A stretch of 64,000 nucleotides of DNA, taken from Dasyornis broadbenti. Its lineage: Eukaryota; Chordata; Aves; Passeriformes; Dasyornithidae. Below the pieces are notes generated by a model. It was not told the origin of the DNA and did not search any database. It was given only the letters and a program-made list of their open reading frames with translations. The stretch's first letter is position 1, and each line of letters opens with the position of its first letter. Below are positions 49,973-63,088 of the stretch, in pieces. Location: contig VZRN01001317.1 of assembly GCA_013397935.1 (NCBI GenBank), forward strand, positions 1,221,606 to 1,285,605, written 5' to 3'. A program made the position numbers and the translations under genes.

Positions 49973-50032
49973 CTGTCAGCTGGTGTAAAGAGGTGCATTG
50001 GCATTAATCTAAAGGAGCTATGCATCTGGCCC
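49973..50032. repeat. Palindromic MITE-like element, internally deleted
   Basis: ctgtcagctggtgtaaaga, then a disturbed centre, then ggagctatgcatctggccc. This fits a foldback that I recall as 'cagctggtgtaaat..catagctcc..ttgaagtcaatggagctatg..atctggccc', with most of the right arm missing. Confidence 0.55.
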
Positions 50033-51937
50033 AGCATTTTCAACGGGCTGCATAAGCATAAAAAAAAACCCTAATATGTCTTGTCCATGATGACTTCAAC
50101 ACCCAGCAGAGGAAGGATATGCACCATCAATGCTCCCATCCTCTGGTGAGAGTGGATATACTTAGCTACTTAGCTGGATTGGGCATACTGAGATCTGTTA
50201 GCGGCTTTTTTGGCTGCAGGGCCAAAGATTTAAGTTCAATACAAGTGCCTCTTGCCTTCTTTCTCTCATGTTCCTGCTCCTGCAGCCAGACCAAAGGCTT
50301 TGGTATGACCCAAGTTAGATTTTCATAGATATTCATAGCAGGCCAATAGAAAGAATTCATCTTGTCCAAAAAAGTCCTCCATAAGGGATTCTTTTAGCCT
50401 GCAAAGCATTGCATAGGCAGCATTTTGCCAAAATAGCTTAGAAGGGAAATCACCTGAGCTGGCACAATTTATAGCAGCCAAAGAAATCTTCTGCAGGATA
50501 GTTTATATAATTAGAGAAGTCTGGTTAGCAATACAGGCAGTTTCTATACACCATACTCAATCCTTATCAAGAAGCTTTTACTGGTTTGAATTCTCTGGCA
50601 AAGTCTTAGTAGTGGAGATCAATTTTAAGAGATCTATTCATCAGCAAAGATCTCTCCTGGAAGGGGAAATTACTCGGGTTGAGTAACTTTCTACTTAAAA
50701 GAGTCCCCTGAATTTATTCCTATCTGGCACAGATTGCTCTAGTAGCAATGTGAAACCAGAAAGAAACGGGTTATGGGATGCACAAGAGAGTAGAGAAGTC
50801 CCCAGAAAGAGGTTTAATGAGACATGAGATACAAATGGAAATCATCCACAGTTATTTGCTCATGGGTTCTACAGCAGTGTCCACATCTGGAACCAGGGAA
50901 GTGGAGAAGGGAGTATCCAGCCTCAGGTGTAAGACAGGGAGAGAAGAGCGAGTCTTTGGAAGAAAAGCTGAAGGAATTTATTGCAGGGAAATTCTGCAGC
51001 TCTTCCTCTTCATAATCATATTTGCTCAGGCAGTTCAGGAAATGATTGCACAGAGAAAGATACAAAAGAACAAAAAGAGATGCCAGGTAAACAGAGGCCC
51101 TCTGATAAGAGAAACCCAGGCCATGGTCAGAGAAACCACATGGTGGTAAGAAATAGCTGGCGTGTTTTGAATACACACTATATAAACACTGTCTGAGGTT
51201 CATGGAAGTACTGAATGGAACCAACTATCTCTTTGTTAAGGGGATGAACAATATTTCATTCCAAATAACTATCAAGAGTAGCCTCCAGCCACAGAAAGCA
51301 AATCTGAATAGGAAGAGATCTTAGCAGATCCAATACAGGCTTTCTACACTACTGGTCGATCCTTCTCCAAACTAATTTGTGAACAAAGAGAACAAAGGGC
51401 TGGATGTTTCTCTGGGGACAGTCATATTTTCTAACTTAAGAGTAAATTATGTTGAATGAGAATACAAAGCCATAAAACATAATCAGCCTATTAGCTAGGT
51501 AAGAATTGTGGGGAAGATACAGTGCTCCACATTGCATTCCTAGTGTTACATATGATAAGTAGAGACAATAGGAATCAGCGGGAAAAATTGGCATGCAGTG
51601 ATTTTCTTCCCTGGGCCTCCTGCAATTTGCAGAACTCTGCAGAATTTCTTGGGCTGCTTGGTCAGCTTTCTCTTTTGCTGAAAGATACTTGGATTTCAAT
51701 GCTAACTACCACTGCTACAAAAGGAGGGTAGTTATAAAAGGTTGATTTGCAAAAATATTTATAAATTCTGCAGCTTTCTATTTTTAGGTGTTCAATTTAA
51801 GGCTTCTGGTGGCTGCAGACATCTGTCTTGTCAGAGATTTCTCTGTGGTGCTAACAGAAGTGAAGACTTAGATTCATCATGAAATGGGAACTGGGACTTT
51901 GATTCTACAGAAAATAGAGCCCAGAGGAGAATCATAA
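50033..51937. other. Noncoding stretch
   Basis: No gene recognised. The opposed frames at 50778-51149 (plus, 123 codons) and 50814-51224 (minus, 136 codons) cover the same DNA and neither shows a domain. Confidence 0.4.
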
Positions 51938-51964
51938 ACACACACACATACACACATACGCACA
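51938..51964. repeat. Imperfect (CA)n microsatellite
   Basis: Alternating acaca with cata interruptions. Confidence 0.85.
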
Positions 51965-52112
51965 TTTTCTTTGCATATGAATGTTTCTGTTATTCCCACG
52001 ATTGTTCAGCAATGGAAATAAATAGGAATTTTGTTAGGGATTTCCAGTGGGATCAAGATGGAACCTGGCTGTAGTCAGTAACAGTTTTCAGGACACCAGA
52101 AAGCCTAGAACT
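51965..52112. other. Left flank of CR1 insertion
   Basis: No repeat signature; unique flank. Confidence 0.4.
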
Positions 52113-53285
52113 ATAGAATTTTTGCGTATGAAAAAGACCTCTAAGATCACCAAGTCCAACAGTTAACCCAACACTGCCAAGTCTACCTCTCAACCATGCC
52201 CCTAAGTGTCACATCTACACAATCTTCTAAAGACCTTCAGGGATGGTAACTCAATCACTTTTCTGTTCCAGTGCTTTGACAACTCTTTCAGGGAAGGAAT
52301 TTTTCCCAATCTCAAATCTAAACCTCCTCTGGCACAACTCAAGGCAAATTCCTCTTGTCTTATTGCTTGTCACTTGGGAAAAGAGACTGACCCCTACCTG
52401 GCTACAACCTCCTTTCAGGGAACTGCAGAGAGAGATAAGGTTCCCCCTGAGCCTCCTTTTCTCCAGGCTGAGCCCACCCAGCTCCCTCAGCTGCTCCTCA
52501 CCAGACTTGTACTCCAGACCCTTCCCCAGCTCCATTCCCTTCTCTGGACACACTGCAGCCCCTCAATGTCTTTCTTGTTGTGAGGGACCCAAAACTGAAC
52601 ATAGGATTTGGGGTGTGGCCTGACCAGGGCCCAGCACAGGGGAACGGTCACTGCCTTGGTCCTTCTTCCCACCCAACTTGATGCCATCCACAAACCAACT
52701 GAGGAAGCCCTCAGTCCCGTTGTTCAGATCATGAATCAAGATGTGATAAGAGAACTGGCCCCAGGACCCAGACCTGGTGTACACCACTGTTGACAGCCCC
52801 AGCTGGATGTAATTCAATTCCCCACCACTCTCTGGGCCTGGCCATCCAGACAGTTTTTTACCCAGAGAACAATGCACCCATCCAAGGCATGAGCAGCCTC
52901 TTTCTCCAGGGAAATGCTGCGGGAGGCAGTAACAAAGCTTTGGCTCTTCTAATTTTCTCCCTGCATAACCTCACGACATCCTTGTAGTCTTCCTGAGCTG
53001 TGTGCTCCATCTTCAAAAGGTCCTAAACTCTCCTTTTGTTCCTGAGTTACAGCCAAATCTCTCCATTCAGCCAGGACAGTCTTCCTCACCAACTCGTCTT
53101 ATAATACATGGGGACAGCCTGCTCCTGTGCTTTTAAGATTGCCTACTTAAAGTATGTCCAGCTTTCCTGAACTCCTTTTCCCTTCAGGACTGCCTCCCAA
53201 GGGATTCTGTCAACCTAAACAGGACAAAGTCTCCCAAACAGGCCAAAGTCTGCCCTCTGGAAACCCAAGCATGTCTGTTTGTCAG
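52113..53285 (-). mobile_element. CR1 LINE, internally deleted, ORF2 remnants
   Basis: Read on the minus strand from 53285 down: an ORF2 segment between endonuclease and reverse transcriptase, with QEDYKDVVRLCREKI at about 52936-52995; then part of the reverse transcriptase palm, with the FADD-KLGG motif seen as FVDG-I-KLGG (FVDG at 52683-52694); then the C-terminal part (ALVRP, VQFW, KKDIE, LEKRRLRG, LFSQVTS); then the 3' UTR, ending in a degenerate terminal repeat near 52113. At least two internal deletions remove most of the reverse transcriptase and its thumb region. Stops and frame changes make it inactive. An 18-bp duplication of aaacagg(a/c)caaagtct lies at 53218-53253. Confidence 0.93.
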
Positions 53286-56200
53286 ACTCAGTTGTTGCTG
53301 TTCAGCCTGATGTGAACTCCTGGGGTTTGTGTTCCCTTTCACTCAGTCTGTGTTTCAGCAATACACAGCTTAATATCTGTGCTTAACTGTGTACTTTTGG
53401 TTAATGGTTCCCTATGCAGTCTATCAATGCTCTCCTCAGTTATTCTGCATTTCTATATAAATCAAAATATCATCTGAAGCAAAATTAAAGTTATCAGAAG
53501 CCCATTTGCTCAGTGTTTGTTCTAGGACACCAAAGTCCAAGACTTGAAAGACAAACTGTTTCCTTGAAGGATTATCCCAAATAACATTTTCACAGAGGCT
53601 GGAGAGTGAAACATGCACAGAGTAGAGAGTATGCAAGATTTCTTCTGGAGTCTCATCAATACCATATTTGAACAACAGAAATGCAAAAGAGGGAGCAAAA
53701 ACCTGCATGCATGTCTGTGGGATGATCAGCATGGAGCATGTGATAGGTGTGTGGTGTGTTAGTTATGAAAATTCTACTAGCTAGAAGAAGGCTTTAGAAC
53801 AGCAGAGTCTAAAAATGTGGTTATTCTGGCTGTAAAGAATAGGAGGTGCTGGAAAGTTGTGGAGTACATGGAAAGAATATTAAAGCACAACAATTAGGAA
53901 ATCTTTTTGGAAAAATCACCCTGCTTAAGGGACTAAACTCAGACATGGTTCATGAGGTAAGCAGTGTGCTTCTACCATCAGCAAGGTACAGGGAATGGAA
54001 GACAAAACTAAGCTCAAGAATGAGTTGGTAAAAGCTGGGAGAACACCTTCTTGTCTTGGATCCAGTCATGGTTAATGGATTTTGATCAATTTGATTTGCA
54101 TACTGCAGCTTCTGTTACAAAATCCATCACAGGATATAAAATTGTTTGTTCTTAAGATTTCCATTTTTCCTTTCCTATGAGGTTCAAAAGAATCTTTTAC
54201 TCGTGCTATTTTGCTCATACCATACTTGAAAGCACAAAAATGTGAACTGTTTGTTTATCCTCAGGGCAGGTGCTCTGTAGATTATCACAGTCAAGCTTTG
54301 TTGTTCTGCACTACAAAGTCTCCAACCTTGACCTGAGAGGTTGTTTTTTCCCATTTCCCCACCCTCTGAGAAAAGGAAAAACAAAGTGAAGATGGAGAAA
54401 TCATTCAGTATTCTAAGCTAGTGCTCTGTCTTGCTTTAGTAGAGCCTTTGTTGTACATAAACATGTACAAGTTTTCTAGTTACCTGTACCTGGTGTTACT
54501 CAATACTGAAGCTGGTCTGGGGCTGGAATCACTGTCTTAGTGTGGGTAGAAAATCAGAAGCGCAGACTCTTGTGGGGAATTCAGCAGTGTTAATTGTATG
54601 ACTTGGCAATACTCAGGGGAAACCTTCCAGGTGACATGTAAGGAAATAACACACATATATCTTACTTCAGTATGAAGAAAACCAGAGTGCTCATCTCCCT
54701 GCACAGTCTGTTGACAACTTTACCCTTACATTGAATGATGACACACAGGTGGAATTATCTTGTTCCATTAAGGATCTTTTAGAAGAACATATATAACAAC
54801 AAAAGTCTGCAAAGGTTTTTTCCTCCCAGAAAAATATTGTACAAATCCTAAATTCTGGAGTTATTTCAAAAGAGTAAACCTGTAAAAAATAAAAAAATAT
54901 TTTCTGTTTATTGGTGTGTATGGAAAATTAATACAGTAAATTACTGCTCCAATCCCCTCCCCTGGTATGATCCATGATACAAGATAAAAAAGCAGAATGC
55001 AGCTCAAAACAGGAGGTGCAAAGGTGACTTTTGAAATCCCCTGATCCCAACCTAATTGCTAGACAGTCCCCAAGCATAAGTCAGAGCAGCTTCCAGCATC
55101 AGCATCTAAACATGCCTTTTGTTCCAGTCCAAAGCCCATCAGGAACCAGGCTCCAATACCACAGGAGTATTTTATGGGAAAACAATTAATAGGCTCCAGA
55201 GCCATTTGCTTCATCAGCCTGGAGAAAGCCCTATTTAACTCTTTGCATAACTTCAATATTGGTAGTTTTGACCATATCTGGTGAAAATATACCATAGTGG
55301 CTGCTATTCATAATTTAACAACATTCTATAGTATCTAGTTAAAATATCCACCTGATAAACCATGAACGACTATTTCATTATCTGAGTCTGTGAAAGTTTC
55401 TGCTTTTTTGTTTCTCTGCAGGAATTTAAAAGCTATAAACAGCCATTAATCTCAGATCTATAGACCTCGAACTATATCAAATAATCTTGGAAAAATCTTC
55501 TCAGGCCCAGACGGACACTGCCTTGAAACTTCTGACCAGACTGGTTGAATGGCTGAAGCATAAATACGTCCCAGATGTTACCATGGATGTTTGTCTTGAC
55601 TAGTCATTAAACTTTGATATGCATAGATACTTGGCATCAAAATACATTTTCTTAAAATTCTTACCAGTGGAAATTTGATAGTTATGAAAACCCTTTTTCC
55701 TATGAATGCTGAAATGTGGCAATTATCAGTAGATAGGGCCACTGGGTTTACATAGGACATTCATATATGAACAAGGGAAATACTTATTTATCATGAAAGA
55801 CACAAATATCTCCCTGATTTCCTGCAGTGACAGAAGGGCAGATGGGAGCAATGGGTTGGATTCTGATCACATGAGGTCACAGTTTGCAGGAATGAGTACA
55901 TGGGTGTAAAAATGACATAGGGCTAAAAGCAGTCTGCAACAGATCTTGTTCTAAAATAAGACTTTTGTTGACCTTTGTATTTTAAAATGAGTCAAAGATA
56001 GTTGGAAACTCTATTAGTGCAAAATGCAGAAGTTAAATTGTTTCATGCTTGTCGGTTCTTTTGATAAAAGGAAATGTCCTAGTTGCAACGAAAAACCCTA
56101 AACCAATCCTATCTCTATTTTACACTTTGTCTATTCCCTGTTCTTCTCCAGAAGGACCAGTACTCAAGCACCACATAATCAGGTGCCTGGCAGCTGAGCA

Positions 56201-58024
56201 CCACTATGCTCAATATTCATTGGATGTGAAAAAAAAGAAACTGTGTCAAGGAAATCTCCATCAGCTGTGCTCTGTATCTTACAACTAGAAGTCCCAAAGT
56301 GTGTTACTTTTGAATTCTTTCAGGGTTACAGGCCTCCAAAATAAATCAACTCTGCCAATTGTGAAACACACAAGAGCATGTATTGGAAACAATCACTGTT
56401 TTTTTTAAATGAGGGATTAACATCTCTAGTAACAAAGTTCTGCTCCTTTCCTTAAGCAATCTGTAAGCAATTCCACTCACTCTTGCAGTGAAGGATTAGG
56501 TTGTTCTTCTGAATATCTTCCAGCAAGCCCCACCAGCCTGCTTCAGACCGATTCTGATCTTGCACAGCAAAAAATAAACTTAAGTATACTGTATCAGAGG
56601 TACTTTGGTGCCCATCCAAAATTAGGCTCCAGCTGCAGACCTGTGTGTTTTTATGCTTAGAAATCCTAAGTCAGGCATGCAGAAGAGCTGTGCTGGAGGG
56701 ACGAGGGAAGAGTCATATTTGGGTACAGTAACTCAGCCACACAATCCAGTTTCTGCTCACTCTTCTACTGATGCCTCTGATGTTTGTCTCAATGCTGTCA
56801 GCATGTCAAGGCAGCACTGGGGACACAAAATCAGGAGTGCAAAGGCAACTGTCATATCTCACTAAGCTATCTATGAATGACAGTAGATACCTGCCTCCAA
56901 AAAATTTGAAATCTCTTTAGACAGAATGCCTCTTTGTGTGGTTAAGTGGAGTCCTCTGTGTTGAAGTGAATGAAAGGTCCTTCTCGGCTGTAATCTGTGT
57001 ATGAGACCATACCCAGACACTGCTCCAGAGAAAGGTACCAATTATTTCTAGTACTTTCTGCAGAAAATACCTAGAAAAATCCTCAGTAGCTGCAGTGACC
57101 ACAGGTCCAGGCATGTGTGTACTGTCCTCACCCCAAACAAAAAACATGGCTCAAGCCTGTGGTACTGGCCCAGCACCAAACTGCTGAAAGAATGAAAGAA
57201 CAAATCTGGGGGAAATTATTCTTCAGTATAATTTCAGTTGAAAGAAAATATTTCTCAAACTGGGCAAACAGCAACTCACAATCAGGACTTGAAGACACCA
57301 TGATTAATTCTGCCTTTCTGAGTTTGCAAACAACTGCTGCAGGAAGTACAAATTACTTTCTTATTTGTAATGGGCTAACTCTGAAACCTAATGATGGGAG
57401 TTAAAAAAAAAAAGTTTAGTATTTCATTACCTGATAGCACTAGAAAAATAGTTAGCCCAATATATCTACCCATAAGCCCCATACAGTCTCCCTCCATGTG
57501 TGAAATCCATGTGTCACTGACATCAACTCTGTTCTCCACTGACTCTGTCCATGACATTTCGTATGACACAATTATGCATTTTCAACCCAAAAAACCAGTT
57601 AGATTTGCAGTACAATGCTGCAAATGGAAAATGGAGACGATAGACAAGACATTATGAGATACACTGAATATCATAGTAGAAGAAAAACCGTGGTGTGGCC
57701 CCTGTTCTGACTACATTATTCATTTTCATATTTAATTCATAAAAAACTTCGCCTAATTTCCACAAGGTTTCCAACCTCTTGCAAAAAAAAAAAAAAATAC
57801 AGCCCCGGAATCTTGACATCCTCCTGCAAAATTCTGGTTGAGCTGGGTACTTAGAAGTAAAAATACTCATTTTAAAGATAAAGCCCAAAGCCCTGATCAC
57901 ACAAGAGCTTTAATATTTAAGCTACTGTAAACAATTTTGGACAACAGTTAAAAAAAAAAAAAGAAGTGGCTGTCTTTTCTACCAACATCTTTTGAAAAGC
58001 ACGAGGTTTTGACCGATATGTAAG
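53286..58024. other. Noncoding stretch
   Basis: No gene recognised. The 98-codon minus-strand frame at 53436-53732, next to the CR1 copy, has a protein-like look but no family I know. Runs of A at about 57783-57797 and 57949-57962. No other repeat recognised. Confidence 0.4.
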
Positions 58025-58078
58025 ACTAATGTAAATCAGAAGCAATCTCCTTGAAGTTAATAGAGATCAGATTCCAGG
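58025..58078. repeat. Palindromic MITE-like element, half copy
   Basis: actaatgtaaatcagaagc, then 'caatctccttgaagttaat', then 'agagatcag'. This matches arm and centre of the same class as the element at 17330 (gtgtaaatc..gtaactcc..ttgaagtcaatgga). The right arm is mostly lost. Confidence 0.5.
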
Positions 58079-61000
58079 CTTATAAGCTTTTGCACACTGA
58101 ATTTAACTATCTGTCATGCCTGGGAGGTTACTGCACAGACCTTAAAGAAGGTATGGTGTAAGATCAATGTTAAGGAAAGAGTTTCATTTAAAAGACCATC
58201 TTTTCCCATCAGACATGATAGGAGATTTATTATTCCAATATTATTGTTGAAACTAGAAGAGAGAGAAAAAATAAACAGGAACATATATTTTCATTTTATG
58301 ACTGTGAACAACATTTCATACTGTAAACATATCTTGGTCTATAACATTTACCCACTAAAAAAATAATTTCAATACAGTCCTTATTGCTAGCTCGGCAGAG
58401 CCTCCCCAGAACATTGTGTTAATGATTAATATGAAGTCAGTGGAATTCCACAGTTGCTGAGAGTCTTGTGCCCAAGAATGAACTGCATTGCTAAATCAGC
58501 AAAGACAGTTGTCAAGGTAACCTCTATGTAATCTATTTAACTGGCTCCCAAAACACCAATCAAGGTCAGATAACGCACTCAAGCACCATATGAACACACT
58601 CATACGGCATAAAGCTTTGTATCAAGACAGCAGGGAGGAAAAAACCTCATTAGGAAGTAGGGGGAAAAAAATAAATTCAGTTTTGAGAAGTGTTAATTGG
58701 GATTGCAGTTAGCTTTGTGGGGAAAGCATGCCGCTCATCTGAATATGTTTTATCTATAGTAGAAGTAATTTCAGTTCAGTTTGAATGGAAATATCCTTCT
58801 ACTAGTGTTAAAAAAAAAAAAAAAAAGACAAAAACAACCCACCCAAAAAGTAAAAACAGCCACAGATAAATTATTAATTTCATTTATTGTTTTATTAATG
58901 CATGTCTGGCATCTACACTCTGATACAGAGTTCTCATTTTGTTTTCTCTGCAATAGATTATTGTGCTACTTAACAACAAATAAAATGCCAGCAGCATCTC
59001 AGGGATGGGGATACAGCTCCCCACACAACACAATTCCACAGGTCCTGCTCCCCCGAGGCCTCTCTCCTCCTGCAGAAACTTTCCAGTCAATTCTGCAAAG
59101 CAGAAGGATCTATTTGGAGTTACAATCTGATGGATACCCTGAATTTTAAGTTGTATTTACTTTCTGTGAATTCAGATCTCTATAGCCATAACAAGGGTTG
59201 GCAAGAGTCACTGGGGTCTGAACTGATTTTTATTCCAACAATTGCTGTGCATACAAATCAACATCCTTTGCTCAATATTTACTGCTCTGCTCATCCTGGA
59301 AGCAAAGGACAGCAAGCATTACGAGAATTAAACAGGTTGTCTGTTTTCCTTGGAGCCTCCATACCCTTGTCTTCTGCTGGAAAGCTACACAACTTCTTAG
59401 AGCCTCTACTCCTCAATGAATCTCAACAAATATCCCTATGCTGCTTACAGTAAAAGTACACACCAGGGGAGCTATTTCCTTCCTTCAGCTATACAATGTC
59501 AGTATCACGGAGCTGTGCTAATTCAGGACACTGCTCCTGTTCCACAAAGATGCCAAAAGGTCTTGCTGTGGAAATGAAGAGCTAAAATTAACAGCTCCAA
59601 AATTGTAGAAAGCAATCACAGTAAAGACTATATAAGATCTGTGGATTTAGACAAGATCTTTGGCCAATGCCATTCATAAAAAATAAAAATTCTTCTTTAC
59701 GGGCAAAAGGACTGCATACGTCATAATTTAATGAAAGAAGAGATGTGATCCTGAGAATCAAGAGTCACCAGCAACTGTTTAAGTTCTAGACATTTAGCAT
59801 TTCTCAGGGTTTCCTCCTTTGTAACAGTGTGTGAGATCCGTGTGCCTGTCTGGGATCAGTGTGGGATCCGAGGGCTATAAAATCATGTACTAGATTAGGA
59901 AACAAGGAAGACAACTGCACATTCTAGTCATCCCCAGTGTGGGAGGGTGCGATGGTGCTACAAGCTGCTGCTTATCATGTTGCTGCTGAAGGCAACCATG
60001 TAGGCAGAACCCACAGCCTTCCCAGAACTACCCCAGGACTGCTCTGGATCCACTAGGCTGGGAATAACAAAGCTGCTAAGCTGCCTCCAACTTACTTGAG
60101 AAAGTCAAGTTTCAGCCGAAGACAAACTGTGCTGCCTGCCACAGCATCTCACCTTACAGATGTGCACCCACATGGTGCACCCACACACACCACACGTCAT
60201 GGTTGGGTTCCAACACATGCTCTGGAGTTTCCATTTTGGGGAAACCAGACTAAGGGCTGGGAAGCACCTAAGTCTTGTCTGGATGTGGAGTCAGAATAGA
60301 TGAAACGTGAACAATTTCATATGGACCCCTTAAGGATCCAAATATTATTCATGACATTTTTTGGTAAAATAACCATCACCATAAAACCTGAACACATTAC
60401 CAATACTCAGGAATTCACCACAGACCTACTAGATACAAAAAGCTACAGGCTCCATTTTGAGATGAAGAAGCTGATGAGGATGTCGACTGACTTGCTCACT
60501 GTCAACAGGATGCACAGAGTAGCAGAATCACAGGTGGATGCCAAGAAACCCCCAAAAATCAGCCCAGCTGAAGCACTGTGGTCTCTGTCTTTAAAAAAAA
60601 AAAAAAAAACACTTGAGAGCTCTGAGCACCCACAAAACCTGTTGATTTCAGATTTCATCCCGAGGTGAGAGCACTTGGCACTTGTCAGGTGTGTTAGCAC
60701 AAAAGGAAGGAGCTTGTGTATCTTTCCAAGCTCTAGAGACTGTGGCTGCTTTCAACAACAAATTAGTACATTGTCTCTGGGTTTTGACATGTCAGACACA
60801 GAGACACTGACAGCTAATGAAGCTCTGAGACAATTACAGTGACTCTCCCATGATGAACTGAAATCCACCCCTGCATTGCTGGGCACCATTGTAATAGAAG
60901 TTGGACTATTCACAGCATATCCCCTTTCGTGCCACTACAAACACTGATCTGACAGTGCAGATAAAGAGGAAAGAGGATGAAAACTGAATGCTCATTTCTA

Positions 61001-62713
61001 AGACAAACTATGTCAGAGATGCTGTATACAGTCAATCAATGTAAGAATGTTTCTTGTCCAGGCAAATACGTGATAAGCCAAGTTTCAAACTAACAGAATG
61101 GTAAATATAAATATTTATTGCCATGCCTAAAGTAACTTGGTATTTCAGCTCTCAGAAGGCTGTTCTGGATCCACAATGACTTCAGCTCTTACATGGCTTT
61201 GAACGTGGACCTAGGTTACTTTTGAGTTAATTTTGTTACATGAACAGAACCCATTTAATTTCAGTCAATACTCAGCCACTGTGTCTTTTGTGGGCTATAT
61301 GTTTTCTTTATTAATCCCAATTAGAATTGTAAACACACACTGAACCAAAACCACTCTTTTTTGCATCCATAAAATTAATTTTGTATTTCTAGGAAGTTTA
61401 ATGCAGGCATGGACAGCAGGTAACATCACTTGCTTTGTGAGGGTGTAGCACAGCCAGTGTATGCAATACTGGCAGGAGATACCACGCACTTCCTACTCAA
61501 GAGACAGGATAATACAGATCTTGTGGACAGCCAAATATAAATATACATATGGAATATAAAGCAGGATGGTCCTACTATCTAACCACAAAAGTAATTTTAA
61601 AAGCCATGAGTAAATGTATTTGAAACCATCACACTTACTGCACCATCTCTATTTTGCAAGTTATTAACGGAAAAGTCACGGTTACAATCATTTCAGTCAG
61701 CACTCCCTTTATGGAAGTAATTTCTGGAGGTCACAACCTGAAAGCATGTCTATATCTGAGGAAAAACATCATGCTTGCACATTTTTTGAGACTTTACTCT
61801 CAAAACAAACAAACAAAAAAAAACCCCACAACAATATCATCAAAACCTATCTTAAACAATACTATTTGTTGGCTTTATTAAACAAAGTTTTTAAAAGGGA
61901 TTCTCTCTTTTTTTTTTCCTATTAAGTTTTAAATACTAAATTTAAAGACTTAATTTGCTTATTCCTAATCCCAACCATATACAATGGAAAGCTCTGAAGT
62001 AGCTCAAAATTGCAGGTGTGGTTTTCATGCGTGTCTCTCAGCCACCCACGTGTTCATACACTTCAAATGTACTATTAGAGCTGCGTTTAAAACCTTTGAA
62101 ATCTGGAGCGGAAAGGATCCCTACAGACCCAGCCCCATGCATGGCAGCAGGATCAGCACTGTAGATTCTCACATCTCCAAAGGAACATGAACTAATCCAC
62201 ACACTAAGACAGGATTTACAAGACAGACTGTAACAGCTCCTAAGATAGCTGTTACTGCCTCTGTGTTGTTAATGTGTTTGCAAGATTAGTATTAATTACT
62301 CAATAAGGGATATATCTGTTTTGAGAGCTTGTAATAAGTCTGTACTTAATATTAAGCAAATCACATGCAAATGAAAGAACATACTGTATAAGCAAGAAAG
62401 TATTTAATTATTTGTATGTATTTTAAGGGTTTATAATAAATAAATCTGTCTTTGCAGGATCTATTATAGGTATATATTTATACATCTATGAATAGTGATT
62501 GTATAAAGGATATATTCAATATGGACATTCAAGGTTAAATAAGCAATGGAAAGGTGATACGAACTAATGATTGCCAATACACTCAAACTTAGATATCTTT
62601 GATTGTAGCTGTTTATCCTTTTGTATAAAGAATGGTGAGTACCTGCCTGCCCACCCACCCCTCGCTTCCTCCAACTGCATTGTTCCTGGCTTAGTATCCT
62701 GTTCTAAATCTTC
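58079..62713. other. Noncoding stretch
   Basis: No gene recognised. Runs of 17 A at 58810-58826 and 60593-60609. A 13-bp-spaced duplication gtgcacccaca lies at 60162-60172 and 60175-60185. Frames up to 122 codons (58781-59149, 60300-60668, both plus) run through the poly-A tracts and are chance. Confidence 0.4.
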
Positions 62714-63088
62714 TTAAGCATCCTGCTTAATATATGATAACTGCAACATTTTTCTTAGGTAAAGAAGTGAGAAAAAAATAACTGACAGAAGAAATCCAGT
62801 GTAAAGGAGTGTCATTTCACTGCAGTCTACCAAGCAATCCTGACTTTCACCAGCTGGGACCCCAAGCAGAGACTCTGACCCCCCAGTCAGGCAGCTGATA
62901 ACAAACTGCCAATCCACTGGCCAGCAGGAAAGGCGCTGCTTCTCCTGCCATTCATCACGTTCCCCAGCTCCCCTCCAGAGGCAGGAGGGTGTGGGAGCAG
63001 GGGATGCCCAGCTTGGCTCAGCCCCAGCAGAGCTGGGCGCAGGTCCTGGTGCGGGTGCAGAGCCGCTCCCAGCACTGTGGCCTGTCAC
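62714..63088 (-). other. Unconfirmed open frame in a GC-rich patch
   Basis: A 124-codon minus-strand frame. Its first third is a low-complexity Gly/Ser/Ala/Pro run driven by the GC-rich patch at 62900-63090. Near its end an internal Met (MTLLYTGFLLSVIFFSLLY) begins a hydrophobic stretch that could be a membrane segment or signal anchor, then a short basic tail. I do not recognise a family, and no start context, splice sites or poly-A signal support it clearly. Chance is more likely than a gene. Confidence 0.15.

Noticed and set aside
50778..51224. Opposed frames of 123 and 136 codons
   Set aside because: Same DNA open on both strands with no domain in either.
60300..60668. 122-codon plus-strand frame
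   Set aside because: Runs through a 17-A tract (poly-lysine) and has no recognisable content.
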